This document shows, one piece after another, positions 42,750 through 54,065 of a DNA stretch of 64,000 nucleotides. The stretch is from contig NC_092038.1 of NCBI RefSeq assembly GCF_003086295.3, forward strand, positions 127,561,518 to 127,625,517, in the 5' to 3' direction. Position 1 is the stretch's first letter. Each line of letters begins with the position of its first letter. A program made the translations under genes and the position numbers. The notes under the pieces were generated by a model. It did no database searches. It saw only the letters and a program-made list of their open reading frames with translations, and had not been told where the DNA came from. The stretch is from Arachis hypogaea (taxonomy: Eukaryota > Streptophyta > Magnoliopsida > Fabales > Fabaceae).

Positions 42750-43344
42750 ATAATCCACTGCCACCAGAATATAAGTGTTTGAGTATGATTGTGGGAAAGG
42801 CCCCATGAAGTCGATATCCCATACATCAAACAACTCAATCTTCAAGATCCCTTGTTGAGGAATGGCATAACTGTGAGGCAGATTGCCAAATCTTTGGCAT
42901 CTATCACAATTAAGTACAAACACTCGGGAGTCTTTATAGAGAGTAGGCCAGTAGAAGCCACATTGGAGGACTCTTGTGGCTGTTCGCTCACTTCTAAAAT
43001 GTCCTCTATACTGTGATCCATGGCAGTGCCAGAGGATCTTCTGTGCTTCTTCTTTAGGCACACATCTACGGATTGCTCCATCTGCACATCTCTTGAAGAG
43101 ATATGGTTCATCCGAAAGATAATACTTTGCATCCGTGATCAATTTCTTTGATTGCTGCCTACTGTACTCTTTGGGTATGAATCTCACTGCCTTATAGTTT
43201 GCAATGTCTGTGAACCATAGCACTTCCTGGATGGCAAAGAGGTGCTCATCCGGAAAGTTTTCAGAGATCTCAGTAAGAGGGAGGGACGCCCCTTCTACTG
43301 GTTCTATTCGGGACAGGTGATCTACTACTTGGTTCTCTGTCCCT
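42750..43344 (-). pseudogene. Integrase N-terminal half, element A
   Basis: The sense frame begins at the RNase H end (GTENQVVDHLSRIEPVEGAS), continues through LWFTDIANYKAVRFIPKEYS and the zinc-binding region (HCHGSQYRGHFRSERTA, CDRCQRFGN), then reaches the first catalytic Asp in DVWDIDFMGPFPQ, and is cut by D after LVAVDYVS. The H-H-C-C finger and first core Asp are present. The 43344 end abuts filler DNA next to element B. Confidence 0.9.
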
Positions 43345-43467
43345 TTTCTTGAGTGTTTTGTTGTTTCTCATATGCATTCTTCATTTGATCTCATATGCAT
43401 TCTTCATTTGATCACCAAGGTTTCTTGAGTGTTTTGTTGTTTCTCATATGCATTCTCTACTTGTCTT
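43345..43467. other. Filler DNA at the left border of B
   Basis: About 120 bp made of two partly duplicated blocks (ttcttgagtgttttgttgtt, ctcatatgcattct). The reverse complement resembles 58711-58755 and 58796-58825 in the 5' region of B. The U5 end of the B 3' LTR, the left target duplication and about 27 bp of A pol are missing here. Confidence 0.65.
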
Positions 43468-44928
43468 CAGTCAGGCGGATTCAAATGGTTATGGAGGATT
43501 GATAATTAAAAGATGAATAAAACATAAAATAAAGATAGAGATACTTATGTAATTCATTGGTGAGAATTTCAGATAAGCGTATGGAGATGCTTTGTCCCTT
43601 CCGTCTCTCTACTTTCCTACTGTCTTCATCCAATCCTTCTTACTCCTTTCCATGGCAAGCTGTATGTTGGGCATCACCGTTGTCAATGGCTACAGTCCCG
43701 TCCTCTCAGTGAAAATGTTCAATGCACTCTGTCACAGCACGGCTATTCATCTGTCGGTTCTCGATCATGTCGGAATAGAATCCAGTGATTCTTTTGCGTC
43801 TATCACTAACGCCCCACAATCGCGAGTTTGAAGCTCGTCACAGTCATTCAATCCCTGAATCCTACTCAGAATACCACAGACAAGGTTTAGACCTTCCGGA
43901 TTCTCAAGAATGGTTGCCAATGGATTCTAGCTTATACCACGAAGATTCTGATTAAGGAATCCAAGAGATATCCACTCAATCTAAGGTAGAACGGAGGTAG
44001 TTGTCAGGCACACGTTCATAGGTGAGAATGATTATGAGTGTCACGGGTCATCACATTCATCAAGTTGAGGAACAAGTGATATCTTAGAACAAGAATAAGC
44101 TGAATTGAATAGAAGAACAATAGTAATTGCATTAATACTTGAGGTACAGCAGAGCTCCACACCTTAATCTCTGGTGTGTAGAAACTCTACCGTTGAAAAT
44201 ACATAAGAACAAGGTCTAGGCATGGCCGAATGGCCAGCCTCCCAAGGAGGGTTCAATCATAAAAACATGATCAAAAGATGATCTGAAGATTGAAAGATTC
44301 CCCAAATACAATAGCGAAAGGTCCTATTTATAGAGAACTAGTAGTCTATGGTTTACAAAAATGAGTAAATGACGTAAAAATCCACTTCCGGGCCCACTTG
44401 GTGTGTGCTTGGGTTGAGCATTAAAGCTTCCATGTGTAGAGACTTTTCTTGGAGTTAAACGTCAGCTTTTATGCCAGTTTGAGCGTTTAACTCCCACTTT
44501 TGTGCCAGTTCCGGCGTTTAACGTCGGGAATTCTGAAGCTGACTTGGAACGCCTGTTTGGGCCATCAAATCTCGAGAAAAGTATGAACTATTATATATTG
44601 CTGGAAAGCCCTGGATGTCTACTTTCCAATGCAATTGAGAGCGCACCAATTGGGCTTCTATAGCTCCAGAAAATCCACTTCGAGTGCAGGAGGTCAGAAT
44701 CTAACAGCATCTGCAGTCCTTTTCAGCCTCTGAATCAGATTTTTGCTCAGGTCCCTCAATTTCAGCCAGAAAATACCTGAAATCACAGAAAAATACACAA
44801 ACTCATAGTAAAGTCCAGAAAAGTGAATTTTAAATAAAAACTAATAAAAATATAATAAAAACTAACCAAAACATACTAAAAGCATACTAAAAACAATGCT
44901 AAAAAGCGTATAAATTATCCGCTCATCA
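43468..44928 (-). repeat. 3' LTR of element B, U5-truncated
   Basis: It begins TGATGAGCGG at 44928 on the sense strand and aligns well to the 5' LTR until about 43468; the last ~190 bp (the part matching 59439-59630, including the U5 hairpin) are gone. It retains the ~90-nt module (44581-44669) and palindrome units (44455-44550). Confidence 0.85.
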
Positions 44929-44966
44929 CAACACCAAACTTAAATTGTTGCTTGTCCCCAAGCAAC
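44929..44966 (-). promoter_or_regulatory. Hairpin plus TAAGTTTGGTGT module at B 3' LTR
   Basis: The stem GTTGCTTG/CAAGCAAC with loop GGGA (44966-44947) is followed by AATTTAAGTTTGGTGTTG and the LTR start, the same layout as in A. Confidence 0.6.
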
Positions 44967-45987
44967 TGAAAATCAAATAGGATAAAAAGAAGAGAATATA
45001 CAATGAATTCCAAAAACATCTATGAAGATCAGTATTAATTAGATGAGCGGGGCATTTAGCTTTTTGCCTCTGAACAGTTTTGACATCTCACTTTATCCTT
45101 TGAAGTTCAGAATGATTGGCTTCTATAGGAACTCAGAATCCAGATAGTGTTATTGATTCTCCTAGTTAAGTATGATGATTCTTGAACACAGCTACTTTAT
45201 GAGTCTTGGCCGTGGCCCAAAGCACTCTGTTTTCCAGTATCACCACCGGATACATCCATGCCACAAACACATAACTGGGTGAACCTTTTCAGATTGTGAC
45301 TTAGCTTTGCTAGAGTCCCCAATTAGAGGTGTCCAGGGTTCTTAAGCACACTCTTTTTGCTTTGGATCACGACTTTAACCGCTCAGTCTCAAGTTTTCAC
45401 TTGACACCTTCACGCCACAAGCACATGGTTAGGGACAGCTTGGTTTAGCCGCTTAGGCCAGGATGTTATTCCTGTAGGCCCTCCTATCCATTGATGCTCA
45501 AAGCCTTGGATCCTTTTTATTATCCTTGCCTTTTGGTTTAAAGGACTATTGACTTTTTCTGCTTGCTCTCTTTTTTTTGAATTCACTGCTTTTTCTTGCT
45601 TCAAGAATCATTTTTATGATTTTTCAGATCCTCAGTAACATGTCTCCTTTTTCATCATTCTTTCAAGAGACAACAATTTTAACATTCATGAACAACAAAT
45701 TCAAAAGACATATGCACTGTTCAAGCTTACATTCAGAAATCAAAAGTATTGCCACCACATCAAAATAATTAATCTGTTATAAAATTCAAAATTCATGCAA
45801 TTCTTTTCTTTTTCAATTAAGAACATTTTTCATTTAAGAAAGGTGATGGATTCATAGGACATTCATAACTTTAAGGCATAGACACTAAGACACCAATGAC
45901 ATAAGACACAAACATAAATAAAACATAAAGCATAATTTTTGAAAAACAGAAAAATAAAGAAGAAGGAGATTAAAGAACGGGTCCACC
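44967..45987 (-). other. Non-coding region between env-position ORF and 3' LTR of B
   Basis: About 1 kb homologous to 20701-21703 in A. No ORF, no further recognised motif. Confidence 0.6.
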
Positions 45988-47127
45988 TTAGTGATGGCGG
46001 CTTGTTCTTCCTCTTGAAGATCTTATGGAGTGCTTGAGCTCCTCAATGTCTCTTCATTGTTGCTCCTCTCTCATGATTCTTTGATCTTCTCTAATTTCAT
46101 GGAGGAGGATGGAATGTTCTTGGTGCTCCACCCTTAGTTATCCCATGTTGGAACTCAATTCTCCTAGGGAGGTGTTGATTTGCTCCCAATAGTTTTGTGG
46201 AGGAAAGTGCATCCCTTGAGGCATCTCAGGGATTTCATGATGAGGAATTTTCTCATGTCCATGAGTGAGATCTCTTGTTTGCTCTATCCTCTTCTTGGTG
46301 ATGGGCTTGTCCTCATCAATGAGGATGTCTCCTTCTATTTTAATTCCAACTGAATTACAGAGGTGACAAATGAGATGAGGAAAGGCTAACCTTGCCAATG
46401 TAGAGGACTTGTCTGCCACCTTATAAAGTTCTTGGGATATAACCTCATGAACTTCTACTTCCTCTCCAATCATGATGCTATGAATCATGATAGCCCGGTC
46501 TATAGTAGCTTCGGACCGGTTGCTAGTGCGAATGATTGAGCGTTGGATAAACTCCAACCATCCCCTAGCCACGGGCTTGAGGTCATGCCTTCTCAGTTGA
46601 ACCGGCTTCCCTTTTGAATCTCTCTTCCATTGAGCGCCCTCTTCATAAATGTCTATGAGGACTTGGTCCAATCTTTGATCAAAGTTGACCCTTCTAGTGT
46701 AGGGGTGTTCATCTCCTTGCATCATGGGCAAGTTGAATGCCAACCTTACATTTTCCGGACTAAAATCTAAGCATTTCCCCCGAACCATTGTAAGCCAATT
46801 CTTTGGGTCCGGGTTCACACTTTGATCATGGTTCTTGGTGATCCATGCATTGGCATAGAACTCTTGAACCATTAAGATTCCGACTTGTTGAATGGGGTTG
46901 GTAAGAACTTCCCAACCTCTTCTTCGGATCTCATGTCGGATCTCTGGATATTCACTCTTTTTGAGTTTGAAAGGGACCTCGGGGATCACCTTCTTCATGG
47001 CCACAACTTCATAGAAGTGGTCTTGATGCACCCTTGAGATGAATCTCTCTATCTCCCATGACTCGGAGGTGGAAGCTTTTGCCTTCCCTTTCCTCTTTCT
47101 AGAGGTTTCTCCGGCCTTAGGAGCCAT
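45988..47127 (-). CDS. Env-position ORF of element B (Transposase_32-like)
   Basis: Open for 329 residues from ATG 47127 (MAPKAGETSRKRKGKAKAST), with a TAA at 46138-46140 where Gln is likely; a coiled-coil tail then continues to TAA at 45988. The N-terminus is basic. The body (EVPFKLKKSEYPEIRHEIRR, EFYANAWI, WLTMVRGKCLDFSPENV, GWLEFIQRSIIRTSNRSEAT, EVHEVISQELYKVADKSS) matches the plant-specific 'putative plant transposon protein' family. I see no signal peptide or membrane helix. It is the best preserved accessory ORF of the window; its function is unknown. Confidence 0.85.
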
Positions 47128-47163
47128 AAATGGTTATGGAAAAATAAAAAGCATCGCTTTTAC

Positions 47164-47201
47164 CACACCAAACTTAGAAGATTTGCTCATCCTCGAGCAA
47201 A
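47164..47201 (-). promoter_or_regulatory. Hairpin plus TAAGTTTGGTGT module before env-position ORF of B
   Basis: Sense stem TTTGCTC/GAGCAAA, then TAAGTTTGGTGTGG about 37 nt before the ATG. Relative to A the inner stem pair changed from U-A to C-G, which keeps pairing. Confidence 0.6.
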
Positions 47202-47599
47202 AGAGGAAAGAAAAGAGTAGAAGAAGAGGAAATAGAGGAGATGAAGGGGGCTTTTGTGGTTTGGATGAGGGGGAGAAGTAGTGTTTAGGTTGTGTGAAAA
47301 TGAAGGAGTGAAGTAAGGTTTATATAGGGGTGGAGAGAGGGGTAGGGTTCGGCCATTATGGGTGGGTTTGGGAGGGAAAGTGGTTTGAATTTGGATGGTG
47401 GGGTAGGTGGGGTTTTATGAATGATGGATGTGAGTGGTGAAGAGAATGGTGGGATTTGATAGGTGAGGGTTTTTTTTTTTTGGGAAGAGGTATTGAGGTG
47501 ATTGGTGAATGGGTGAAAAAGAGATAGAGTGGTGGGGTAGGTGGGGATCCTGTGGGATTCACAGATCTTGAGGTGTCAAGGATAGCTCATCCCTGCACC
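47202..47599 (-). other. Leader-like spacer of B
   Basis: G-rich on the plus strand (many gtgggg, ggtgg runs), so C-rich on the sense strand. The short frame seen here is low-complexity and not credible. Confidence 0.5.
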
Positions 47600-47775
47600 A
47601 AGTGGCGTGTAAAATGCCCTTTCTGCCAATCCTGGCGTTAAACGCCGGGCTGCTGCCCTTTTCTGGAATTAAACGCCAGTCTGGTGCCCCTTTCTGGCGT
47701 TAAACGCCCAGAATGGTGCCAGACTGGGCGTTAAACGCCCATTTGCTGCCCTTACTGACGTTTAAACGCCAGCAA
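47600..47775. repeat. Array of six ~31-bp-spaced palindromes, element B
   Basis: Units such as tggcgttaaacgccca and gggcgttaaacgccca are centred near 47611, 47640, 47671, 47702, 47732 and 47762. It lies between the protease and the env-position ORF, the same relative place as in A once pol is discounted. Confidence 0.85.
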
Positions 47776-47976
47776 GCTTTTCCTCCAGGGTGTGCTATTT
47801 TTCTTTCTGTTTTTCATTCTGTTTTTGCTTTTTCAATTGTTTTTGTGACTTCACATGATCATCAACCTATAGAAAACATAAAATAACAATGGAAAATAGA
47901 TAAATATAACATTGGGTTGTCTCCCAACAAGCGCTTCTTTAATGTCAGTAGCTTGACAGTGGGCCCTCATGGAGCC

Positions 47977-48822
47977 TCACAGATGTTCAGAGTAATGTTG
48001 GAACCTCCCAACACCAAACTTAGAGTTTGAATGTGGGGGTTCAACACCAAACTTAGAATTTGGTTGTGGCCTCCCAACACCAAACTTAGAGTTTGACTGC
48101 GGGGGCTCTGTTTGACTCTGTTTTGAGAGAAGCTCTTCATGCTTCCGCTCTATGGTTACAGAGGGATATCCTTGAGCCTTAAACACAAAGGATTCTTCAT
48201 TCACTTGAATGATTAATTCTCCGCGGTCAACATCAATCACAGCCTTTGCTGTGGCTAGGAAGGGTCTGCCAAGGATGATGGATTCATTCATGCACTTTCC
48301 AGTCTCTAGGACTATGAAATCAGCAGGGATGTAATGGTCTTCAACCTTTACCAAAACATCCTCTACAAGTCCATAAGCTTGTTTTCTTGAATCGTCTGCC
48401 ATCTCTAGTGAGATTCTTACAGCTTGTACCTCAAAGATCCATAGCTTCTCCATTACAGAGAGAGGCATGAGGTTTATGCTTGACCCTAGGTCACACAGAG
48501 CCTTTTCGAAGGTCATGGTGCCTAATGTACAAGGTATTGAGAACTTCCCAGGATCCTGTCTCTTTTGAGGTAATCTCTGCCTAGTCAAGTCATCCAGGTC
48601 TTTGGTGAGCAAAGGGGGTTCATCCTCCCATGTTTCATTACCAAATAACTTGTCATTTAGCTTCATGATTGCTCCAAGGTACTTAGCAGCTTGCTCTTCA
48701 GTGACATCTTCGTCCTCTTCAGAGGAAGAATACTCATCAGAGCTCATGAATGGCAGAAGTAAATCCAATGGAATCTCTATGGTCTCAGTATGAGCCTCAG
48801 ATTCCCATGATTCCTCATTAGG
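47977..48822 (-). CDS. Protease part of gag-protease ORF, element B
   Basis: The frame (EIPLDLLLPFMSSDEYSSSE ... IPCTLGTMTFEKALCDLGSS) carries the retropepsin-like site CDLGSSINLMPLSV and the second half GRPFLATAKAVIDV. The C-terminus is a triplicate repeat based on NSKFGVG encoded by three copies of the acaccaaactta word, ending at 47977. The N-side is cut by F at 48823-48827 and resumes in phase at 56214. No RT follows. The frame is open throughout. Confidence 0.88.
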   Translation of the reverse strand, partial: PNEESWESEAHTETIEIPLDLLLPFMSSDEYSSSEEDEDVTEEQAAKYLGAIMKLNDKLFGNETWEDEPPLLTKDLDDLTRQRLPQKRQDPGKFSIPCTLGTMTFEKALCDLGSSINLMPLSVMEKLWIFEVQAVRISLEMADDSRKQAYGLVEDVLVKVEDHYIPADFIVLETGKCMNESIILGRPFLATAKAVIDVDRGELIIQVNEESFVFKAQGYPSVTIERKHEELLSKQSQTEPPQSNSKFGVGRPQPNSKFGVEPPHSNSKFGVGRFQHYSEHL

Positions 48823-48827
48823 GAACT
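48823..48827. repeat. Target-site duplication of F, left copy
   Basis: gaact precedes the LTR and matches 56210-56214; the host frame resumes in phase. Confidence 0.92.
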
Positions 48828-49367
48828 TGTTCATACCTTGAGTCAAGCTGTCCGACCCGGGATGTTTAGCGACAAGCTGACCGACCTCTTCTCAAAGGGC
48901 GGCCAATGCCCGACCTCTTCACAAAGAGCTCGGCCAAATCGCCATAGAAGCCCAAAGTAGGCCCAAAACGAAGGAGCACAGCCCAAATCTAAAGGCGGTC
49001 AGAGCCCAGAAAGATGAGGCGGTTCCCTTGAAGATAAGTTGACCTCACACAAAAGATAAGATAAGATAACTAACTTATCTTATCTAGAAAGGTCACTCCA
49101 CACCATTATAAATACACGGGAGTACCCAAGTATAACTCATACTCTGATTCTACTCAATACCTACTTAATACCCTTGCTAACTTAAGCATCGGAGTCTCTT
49201 GCAGGTACCCCCCACCCTCCGGGGACGAAGGATCAGCACCACCACCAAGTCCAACAAGTCGGACACGGCGGCTCCAGCCACCATCAACAAGTCAGACACA
49301 ACAGCTTCGACCAACACAGAAGATCTCGTCCGAGATCGACCTACAGTTTCAGGTAACCCTCGGAACA
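48828..49367 (+). repeat. 5' LTR of element F
   Basis: 540 bp, TGTTCATACC ... CTCGGAACA, with TATAAAT near 49107 and the GATAAG tract at 49052-49085. Confidence 0.93.
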
Positions 49368-49368
49368 T

Positions 49369-49386
49369 TGGCGCCGTTGTCAGAGA
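49369..49386 (+). other. Primer binding site of F, decayed
   Basis: TGGCGCCGTTGTCAGAGA resembles the tRNA-Asp site but has about three changes in its distal half. Confidence 0.75.
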
Positions 49387-49408
49387 ACTTGGAAGTCATC
49401 CCACCACC

Positions 49409-50349
49409 ATGGCGGACAACCATGACAACAACCACGATTCAGATCTAGAGGATAGAACGCAGCACAAAAATGCGGACACTACACCAAAGGATACTCCTCA
49501 ACTTAACAACGAAAAGCATTCTCCAAATGCGGGAGCCATAGAGGCACTTCAAGACCGTTTAAAACAACTAGAAGAAGAAGCCCTACATCAACGAGAGGCT
49601 GAGAAAGACCTACAAAGGGAGATAAAGCGACGTCGGAAATTGGAGGACAAACTCCTAAAACTCGAAGCCGATCTCAAGGCCAAAGCTAATCGATCCTCTC
49701 ATGAGGATAGCTCCTGCAAGGGCCATGATCCATTCACCAAAGAGATCATGAAAGCTAAAGGTCCCAAAGGACTTCAAAGCTCCAGACATGACCCCGTACG
49801 ATGGCACATCAGATCCAAGCCATCATCTTAGCAATTTCAGAAGCAGGATGTATTTCACGGAGGCCTCAGATACAATCCGTTATTCTCCATCCAGAAGGAC
49901 AAAGCCAAACACGCATCGAGCCTATTAGGGATCAAGCAAGGAAATCGAGAGAGCCTTTGCAACAACATGGAAAGATTCAACAAAAAATGTACGGGCATAC
50001 AAAGTCTGCCAACAGAAACAGCTATCAGGGGGCTCATCAATGGTCTACGAGAAGGACCTTTTAGCCACTCAATATCCAGGAAGCACCCAAACATCTCTAA
50101 ACGAGGTACAAGAACAAGCAGAGAAGTACATCAACATGGAGGAAAACTCTCGACTATGAGAGATCTCAAAAACCGAACATTTCTACTCCTCTCGGGATAA
50201 GGATAAAGAGTCCAAGAAAAAAGAAGATCAACATGGAGAGAAGCCTAGAAAATACCACAATTACACCCCCATTCGGGTCTCTGTTGTGGATGTCTACCGA
50301 GAAATATGCAACACTGAGAAGATCCTATCAACTCGCCCAATCAAAAACA
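49409..50349 (+). pseudogene. Gag of element F, truncated
   Basis: ATG 49409 (MADNHDNNHDSDLEDRTQHK), coiled coil LKQLEEEALHQREAEKDLQR, then a frame break near 49775 and a missing stretch in the gag core, as in D. It resumes with MERFNKKCTGIQSLPTETAI and ends near the junction with the 36-bp repeat, before any zinc knuckle. Confidence 0.85.
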
Positions 50350-50700
50350 AAAGAGGTCGGACGCGTTGAAGGTCCACCTCACACCAAAGAGGCCGGATGC
50401 GTTGAAAGTACACCTCACACCAAAGAGGTCGGACGAGTTGAAGGTCCACCTCACACCAAAGAAGTCGGATGCGTTGAAGGTCCACCTCACACCAAAAAGG
50501 TCGGACAAAGTTGAAGGTCCACCTCACACCAAAGAGGTCGGACGAGTTGAAGGTCCACCTCACACTAAAGAGGTCGAACAAAGTTGAAGGTCCATCTCAC
50601 ACCAAAGTGGTCGGACAAGTTCAAGGTCAACATCACACCAAAGAGGTCAGACAAGTCGAACGTCTCACACCAAAGAGGTCGAACGAGTTGAACGTCCACC
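50350..50700 (+). repeat. 36-bp tandem repeat, element F
   Basis: About ten copies of a unit containing ggtccacctcacaccaaaga and ggtcggac. One frame reads VEGPPHTKEVGR repeatedly; single-base length changes shift frames between copies. Confidence 0.92.
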
Positions 50701-51720
50701 TCACACCCCTGAGAGACATGTTCATGGAGGATTCGCAGGAGGAAGGATCTCTAAATCATCTCGCAGAGGACACCTCAAAGAGGTATATTAAGGAAGGGAG
50801 AGAGGTTTGAATAGGACTACGGGGTGCAAACAAGCCTTCCGAGATTTTGAAAATTCTTGGGGCAACCACCCATTCTTACCCAACCAAGGGAAAGTGAAAA
50901 GCTCATATTATACCTCGTAGTGTGAAGTTTGGCAATAGCCTCATCACTAGTTAAAGAAGACAAAAGTGGGCAACAACCCGTCTACTTCATCATCAAGGCT
51001 CTACAAGGGGCCGAACTAAACTATCAAGAGATAAAGCAGTTCACCTACGCCCTCATACTCACCTCCGATGACTCCACCCATACTTTCAAGCTCACACTAT
51101 CAGAGTTCGGGCCAACCAGCCCATAGAAGGCATCCTACAAAAAATAGACTTAGCAGGAAGAATTCTATAGTGGGCAGTCAAGTTATCCAAAATCGATCTT
51201 CGACATAAAGCTCGGACAGCCATCAAATCACAGTATCTGGCCGACTTTATTACAGAGTACACTGACACCCCGGGAAATCCTACAAAATGGAAACTCTACA
51301 TGGACGACTCTTCAAACAAAACCGGGAGTGGTGCAGGCGTAATTATATAAAGCGATCAGGGAAGCCAAATCAAGCTAAATGACCAAGCTGAATACGAGGC
51401 ACTACTGGCTGGTTTAAGGCTAGCTAAGAAGATAGGAGCTTACCGTGTCCAGTGATTCACAAGTAATCACCCCAAAAATAGAAGGGAGTAACCAAGCTGA
51501 GGATCCCACCATGAAAAAATAGCCCGGACAATTCGGGGGACCCTGGACAAAACCAGAGAACAGCCCGGACAATTCGGGGGACCCTAGACAAAAACAAAAA
51601 ACAGCTCGGACAATTCGGAGAATATGAAGTCCGACACATACCTCGGGAGCAGAATGCCCGAGCTGATGCATTTTCAAAACTAGCTAACACCAAACCAGGA
51701 GGCAATAACAGAAGCCTCAT
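50701..51720 (+). pseudogene. RNase H region of F
   Basis: After a short gag-protease joint (MFMEDSQEEGSLNHLAEDTS), frames give CKQAFRDFE, VKEDKSGQQPVYFIIKALQG and ELNYQEIKQFTYALI (first RNase H), LYMDDSSNKTGSGAGVII and AEYEALLAGLRLAKK (second), and EQNARADAFSKLANTKPGG. There are multiple stops. A direct duplication of the cccggacaattcgggggacc segment occurs at 51524-51590. Confidence 0.8.
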
Positions 51721-52125
51721 CCAGGCTACATTACAAGACCACAACAAGGAAGGAAAACAAACCCTCTCCTCGGGGTTCGGCGACACTAACTCATTCTATA
51801 GAACCTCCTAAGTCGCACACAGTACTCAGGGTCAGCCACAGTAACACGCATTAAAACTATGGAATCTAGTCAATCAGACATGCCATCCGGGATCTTAGTA
51901 GACATCTCAGCAATATTTTTTCAAGAAGACATAGGTCAATCATGGGGTTATTACCAAACAACTCGGAAAAATAAGGAAACAACTCGAACAATAACAGCAA
52001 AACATCAAGTGTCAGACACAACAGTAAAAGAGAAAACCCCAGGACTCACATGAAAGTCCAGGGGCACCCTTTGGAGGCAACAAGAGAGCAAAAACCCAAA
52101 TACAAAGTCTAAAGCTTTACATCAA
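51721..52125 (+). other. Antisense-ORF fragment between RNase H and integrase, element F
   Basis: The minus strand of about 51740-51910 matches the start of the antisense ORF of E (for example the ESSQSDMPSG/VPEGMSDWLD area and the VCFP block). The following ggggcaccctttggaggca tract matches its upstream side (37088-37108 in E). The junction to integrase (caaaaacccaa, ctttacatcaaaa) is the same as in D. Confidence 0.8.
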
Positions 52126-52894
52126 AAGCATGTTAACTTCTACATTGCCCCACCAAAGGAGCTCATCAATGTAACATCACCTTGGCCGTTCACAGAATGG
52201 GGACTCGACCTCCTCGGACCCCTTCCCCAAGGATCGGGACAAGTCGTGTTCCTCATTGTAGGGGTGGATTACGTCACAAAATGGATTGAGGCAGAGCCCC
52301 TAGCTAATGCCACTGCTCAAAGAAGTCAGAAATTCTTGTACAGAAACATTGTTACAAGGTGTGGGGTTCCTTACTCCATCACTACAGACAATGACACTCA
52401 ATTCACAGACGCAGGCTTTAGAAAGTTGGTAGCCGACTTGAAAATAAAGCACCAATTCACACCCGTAGAACACCCATAAGCTAATGGACAAGCAAAAGCT
52501 GCCAATAAGGCCATACTAGTCAGGTTAAAACGGAGGCTACAGGACGCAAAGGGAGCTTGGGCTGAAGAGCTCCCACAAGTCCTATGGGCATATCGGACAA
52601 CTCCATATTCCACCACAAAGGAATCACATTTCCGATTGGCTTATGGAATGGAGGCAATGATACCGGTAAAAGTCGAAGAAGGATCTTCCAAAACGATCCT
52701 CTACAACGAAAAAGCTCATCCTAAATGATATCGAAACAAGTCGACCGGGAGAGGGAAAGCTAGCAGCTAATTGGAAAGGACCCTGCCAAGTCACGGAAAT
52801 ACTGGTGAAAGGTCACCACAAAGTGTCCGACCTCGAGGGGCGAGAGCTACCAAGGTCATGGCATGCCTGCAAAAGGCGCCAGGCCGAGATCTAA
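52126..52894 (+). pseudogene. Integrase of element F, lacking the zinc finger
   Basis: It enters directly at FYIAPPKELINVTSPWPF. The first catalytic Asp is kept in WGLDLLGPLPQ, the second in ITTDNDTQF, and the Glu position reads NGQAKAANK (Lys). A TAA precedes it at an expected Gln. It continues with LPQVLWAYRTTPYSTTKE, a break near 52727 and the C-terminal KLAANWKGPCQVTEI, ending at TAA 52892-52894. Confidence 0.88.
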
Positions 52895-53600
52895 AAGATT
52901 GCCTGACCTAGAAGGGTAAGCACTAACATGTACACACTCTTATTCATATCCTCATTTTATTGTTTAAAAGTTCGCAGATTCCCTAAAAAGTTTCCTACCA
53001 AGACGTCCAATTACGACAGGTCGGCAAGGTGAAAACCAAATTCACCGCCCGATCACGACAAAGGTCGGCACGGTGAAAACCAAATTCACCGCCCAATCAC
53101 GACAAAGTCGGCAAGATGAAAGCCGAATTCGTCGTCCGATTACAAAGTGACAAGTCGGCAAGGTGAAAACCAACTTCACCGCCCGACCACGATGAAAACC
53201 GAATTCATGTTTGATTTTGACAAAGGTCGACAAAGTGAAAACCAAAATTCACTGCTCTACAAACTCCCAAGACGTATTAATCTGAAGCATTCATCGTCCG
53301 ATTATAAAGCAACAGATAGACGGAAAGTGAAGAACAGATTCACTGTATGATCTCGATAGGAATGATCGTCCAACAAAGTGAAAACACGATTCACCTAAAG
53401 GACGATCAAACCGGGACAGAAACCACCATCTACGAATCGGCAAAGATGAACACAGAATAATGCAAGAAGTTATCGAAAGTGATCCCAAAAAGAACCTGAC
53501 GAGGTCTTATGGATTGCTATATAATAACTTAAAAAGACTGGCCAACACTAAAAAGTCGGACCAAGTCAACCCAAGTTATTAGCAAATCCCTGGAAAGAGG
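52895..53600 (+). repeat. gtgaaaacc repeats in the F 3' region
   Basis: About four imperfect copies of a ~42-bp unit with aaggtgaaaaccaaattcac and gatcacgacaaagtcggc at 53020-53230. They are followed by diverged non-coding sequence. The same block occurs reversed in D (27071-27725). Confidence 0.75.
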
Positions 53601-54065
53601 TCTGACCAACCCTATTAAAGAGGAATTGCTATAACTTAGAAGAGATCAACCTAACGAAGTCGGTTTCCTACAAAACAAGTTATAAAAGTAATCCCTGAAA
53701 GAGACCTGACAAAGGTCCAAGAAAGAGGATTACAAAAATAACTTAGAAGAGATCGACCTAACGAAGTCGGTCTCCTACAAAACAAGTTATAAAATTAATC
53801 CCTGAAAGAGACCTGAACAAGGTCCAAGAAAGAGGATTACAGATATAACTTAGAAGAGCCCAACATGACAAAGTCGGCCCAAACGACAAAAGTTATAAAA
53901 GTAATCCGTGAAAGAGACTTGAACAAGGTCCAAGAAAGAGGATTACAGAAATAACTTAGGCGGACCCGACATGACAAAGTCAGCCCAAGCGACAAACGTT
54001 ATAAAAGTAATCCCTGAAAGAGACTTGAACAAGGTCCAAGAAAGAGGATTACAGACATAACTCAG
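53601..54065 (+). repeat. ~107-bp tandem repeat, element F
   Basis: About four copies with aagtaatccctgaaagaga and ggtccaagaaagaggattac as landmarks, the same family as 34015-34690. Confidence 0.9.

Noticed and set aside
45988..47127. A retroviral-type envelope gene
   Set aside because: No signal peptide, cleavage site or membrane helix is visible; only its genomic position is envelope-like.
47356..47562. Pro/His/Ser-rich frame in B
   Set aside because: Low-complexity translation of a purine-rich tract with no family resemblance.
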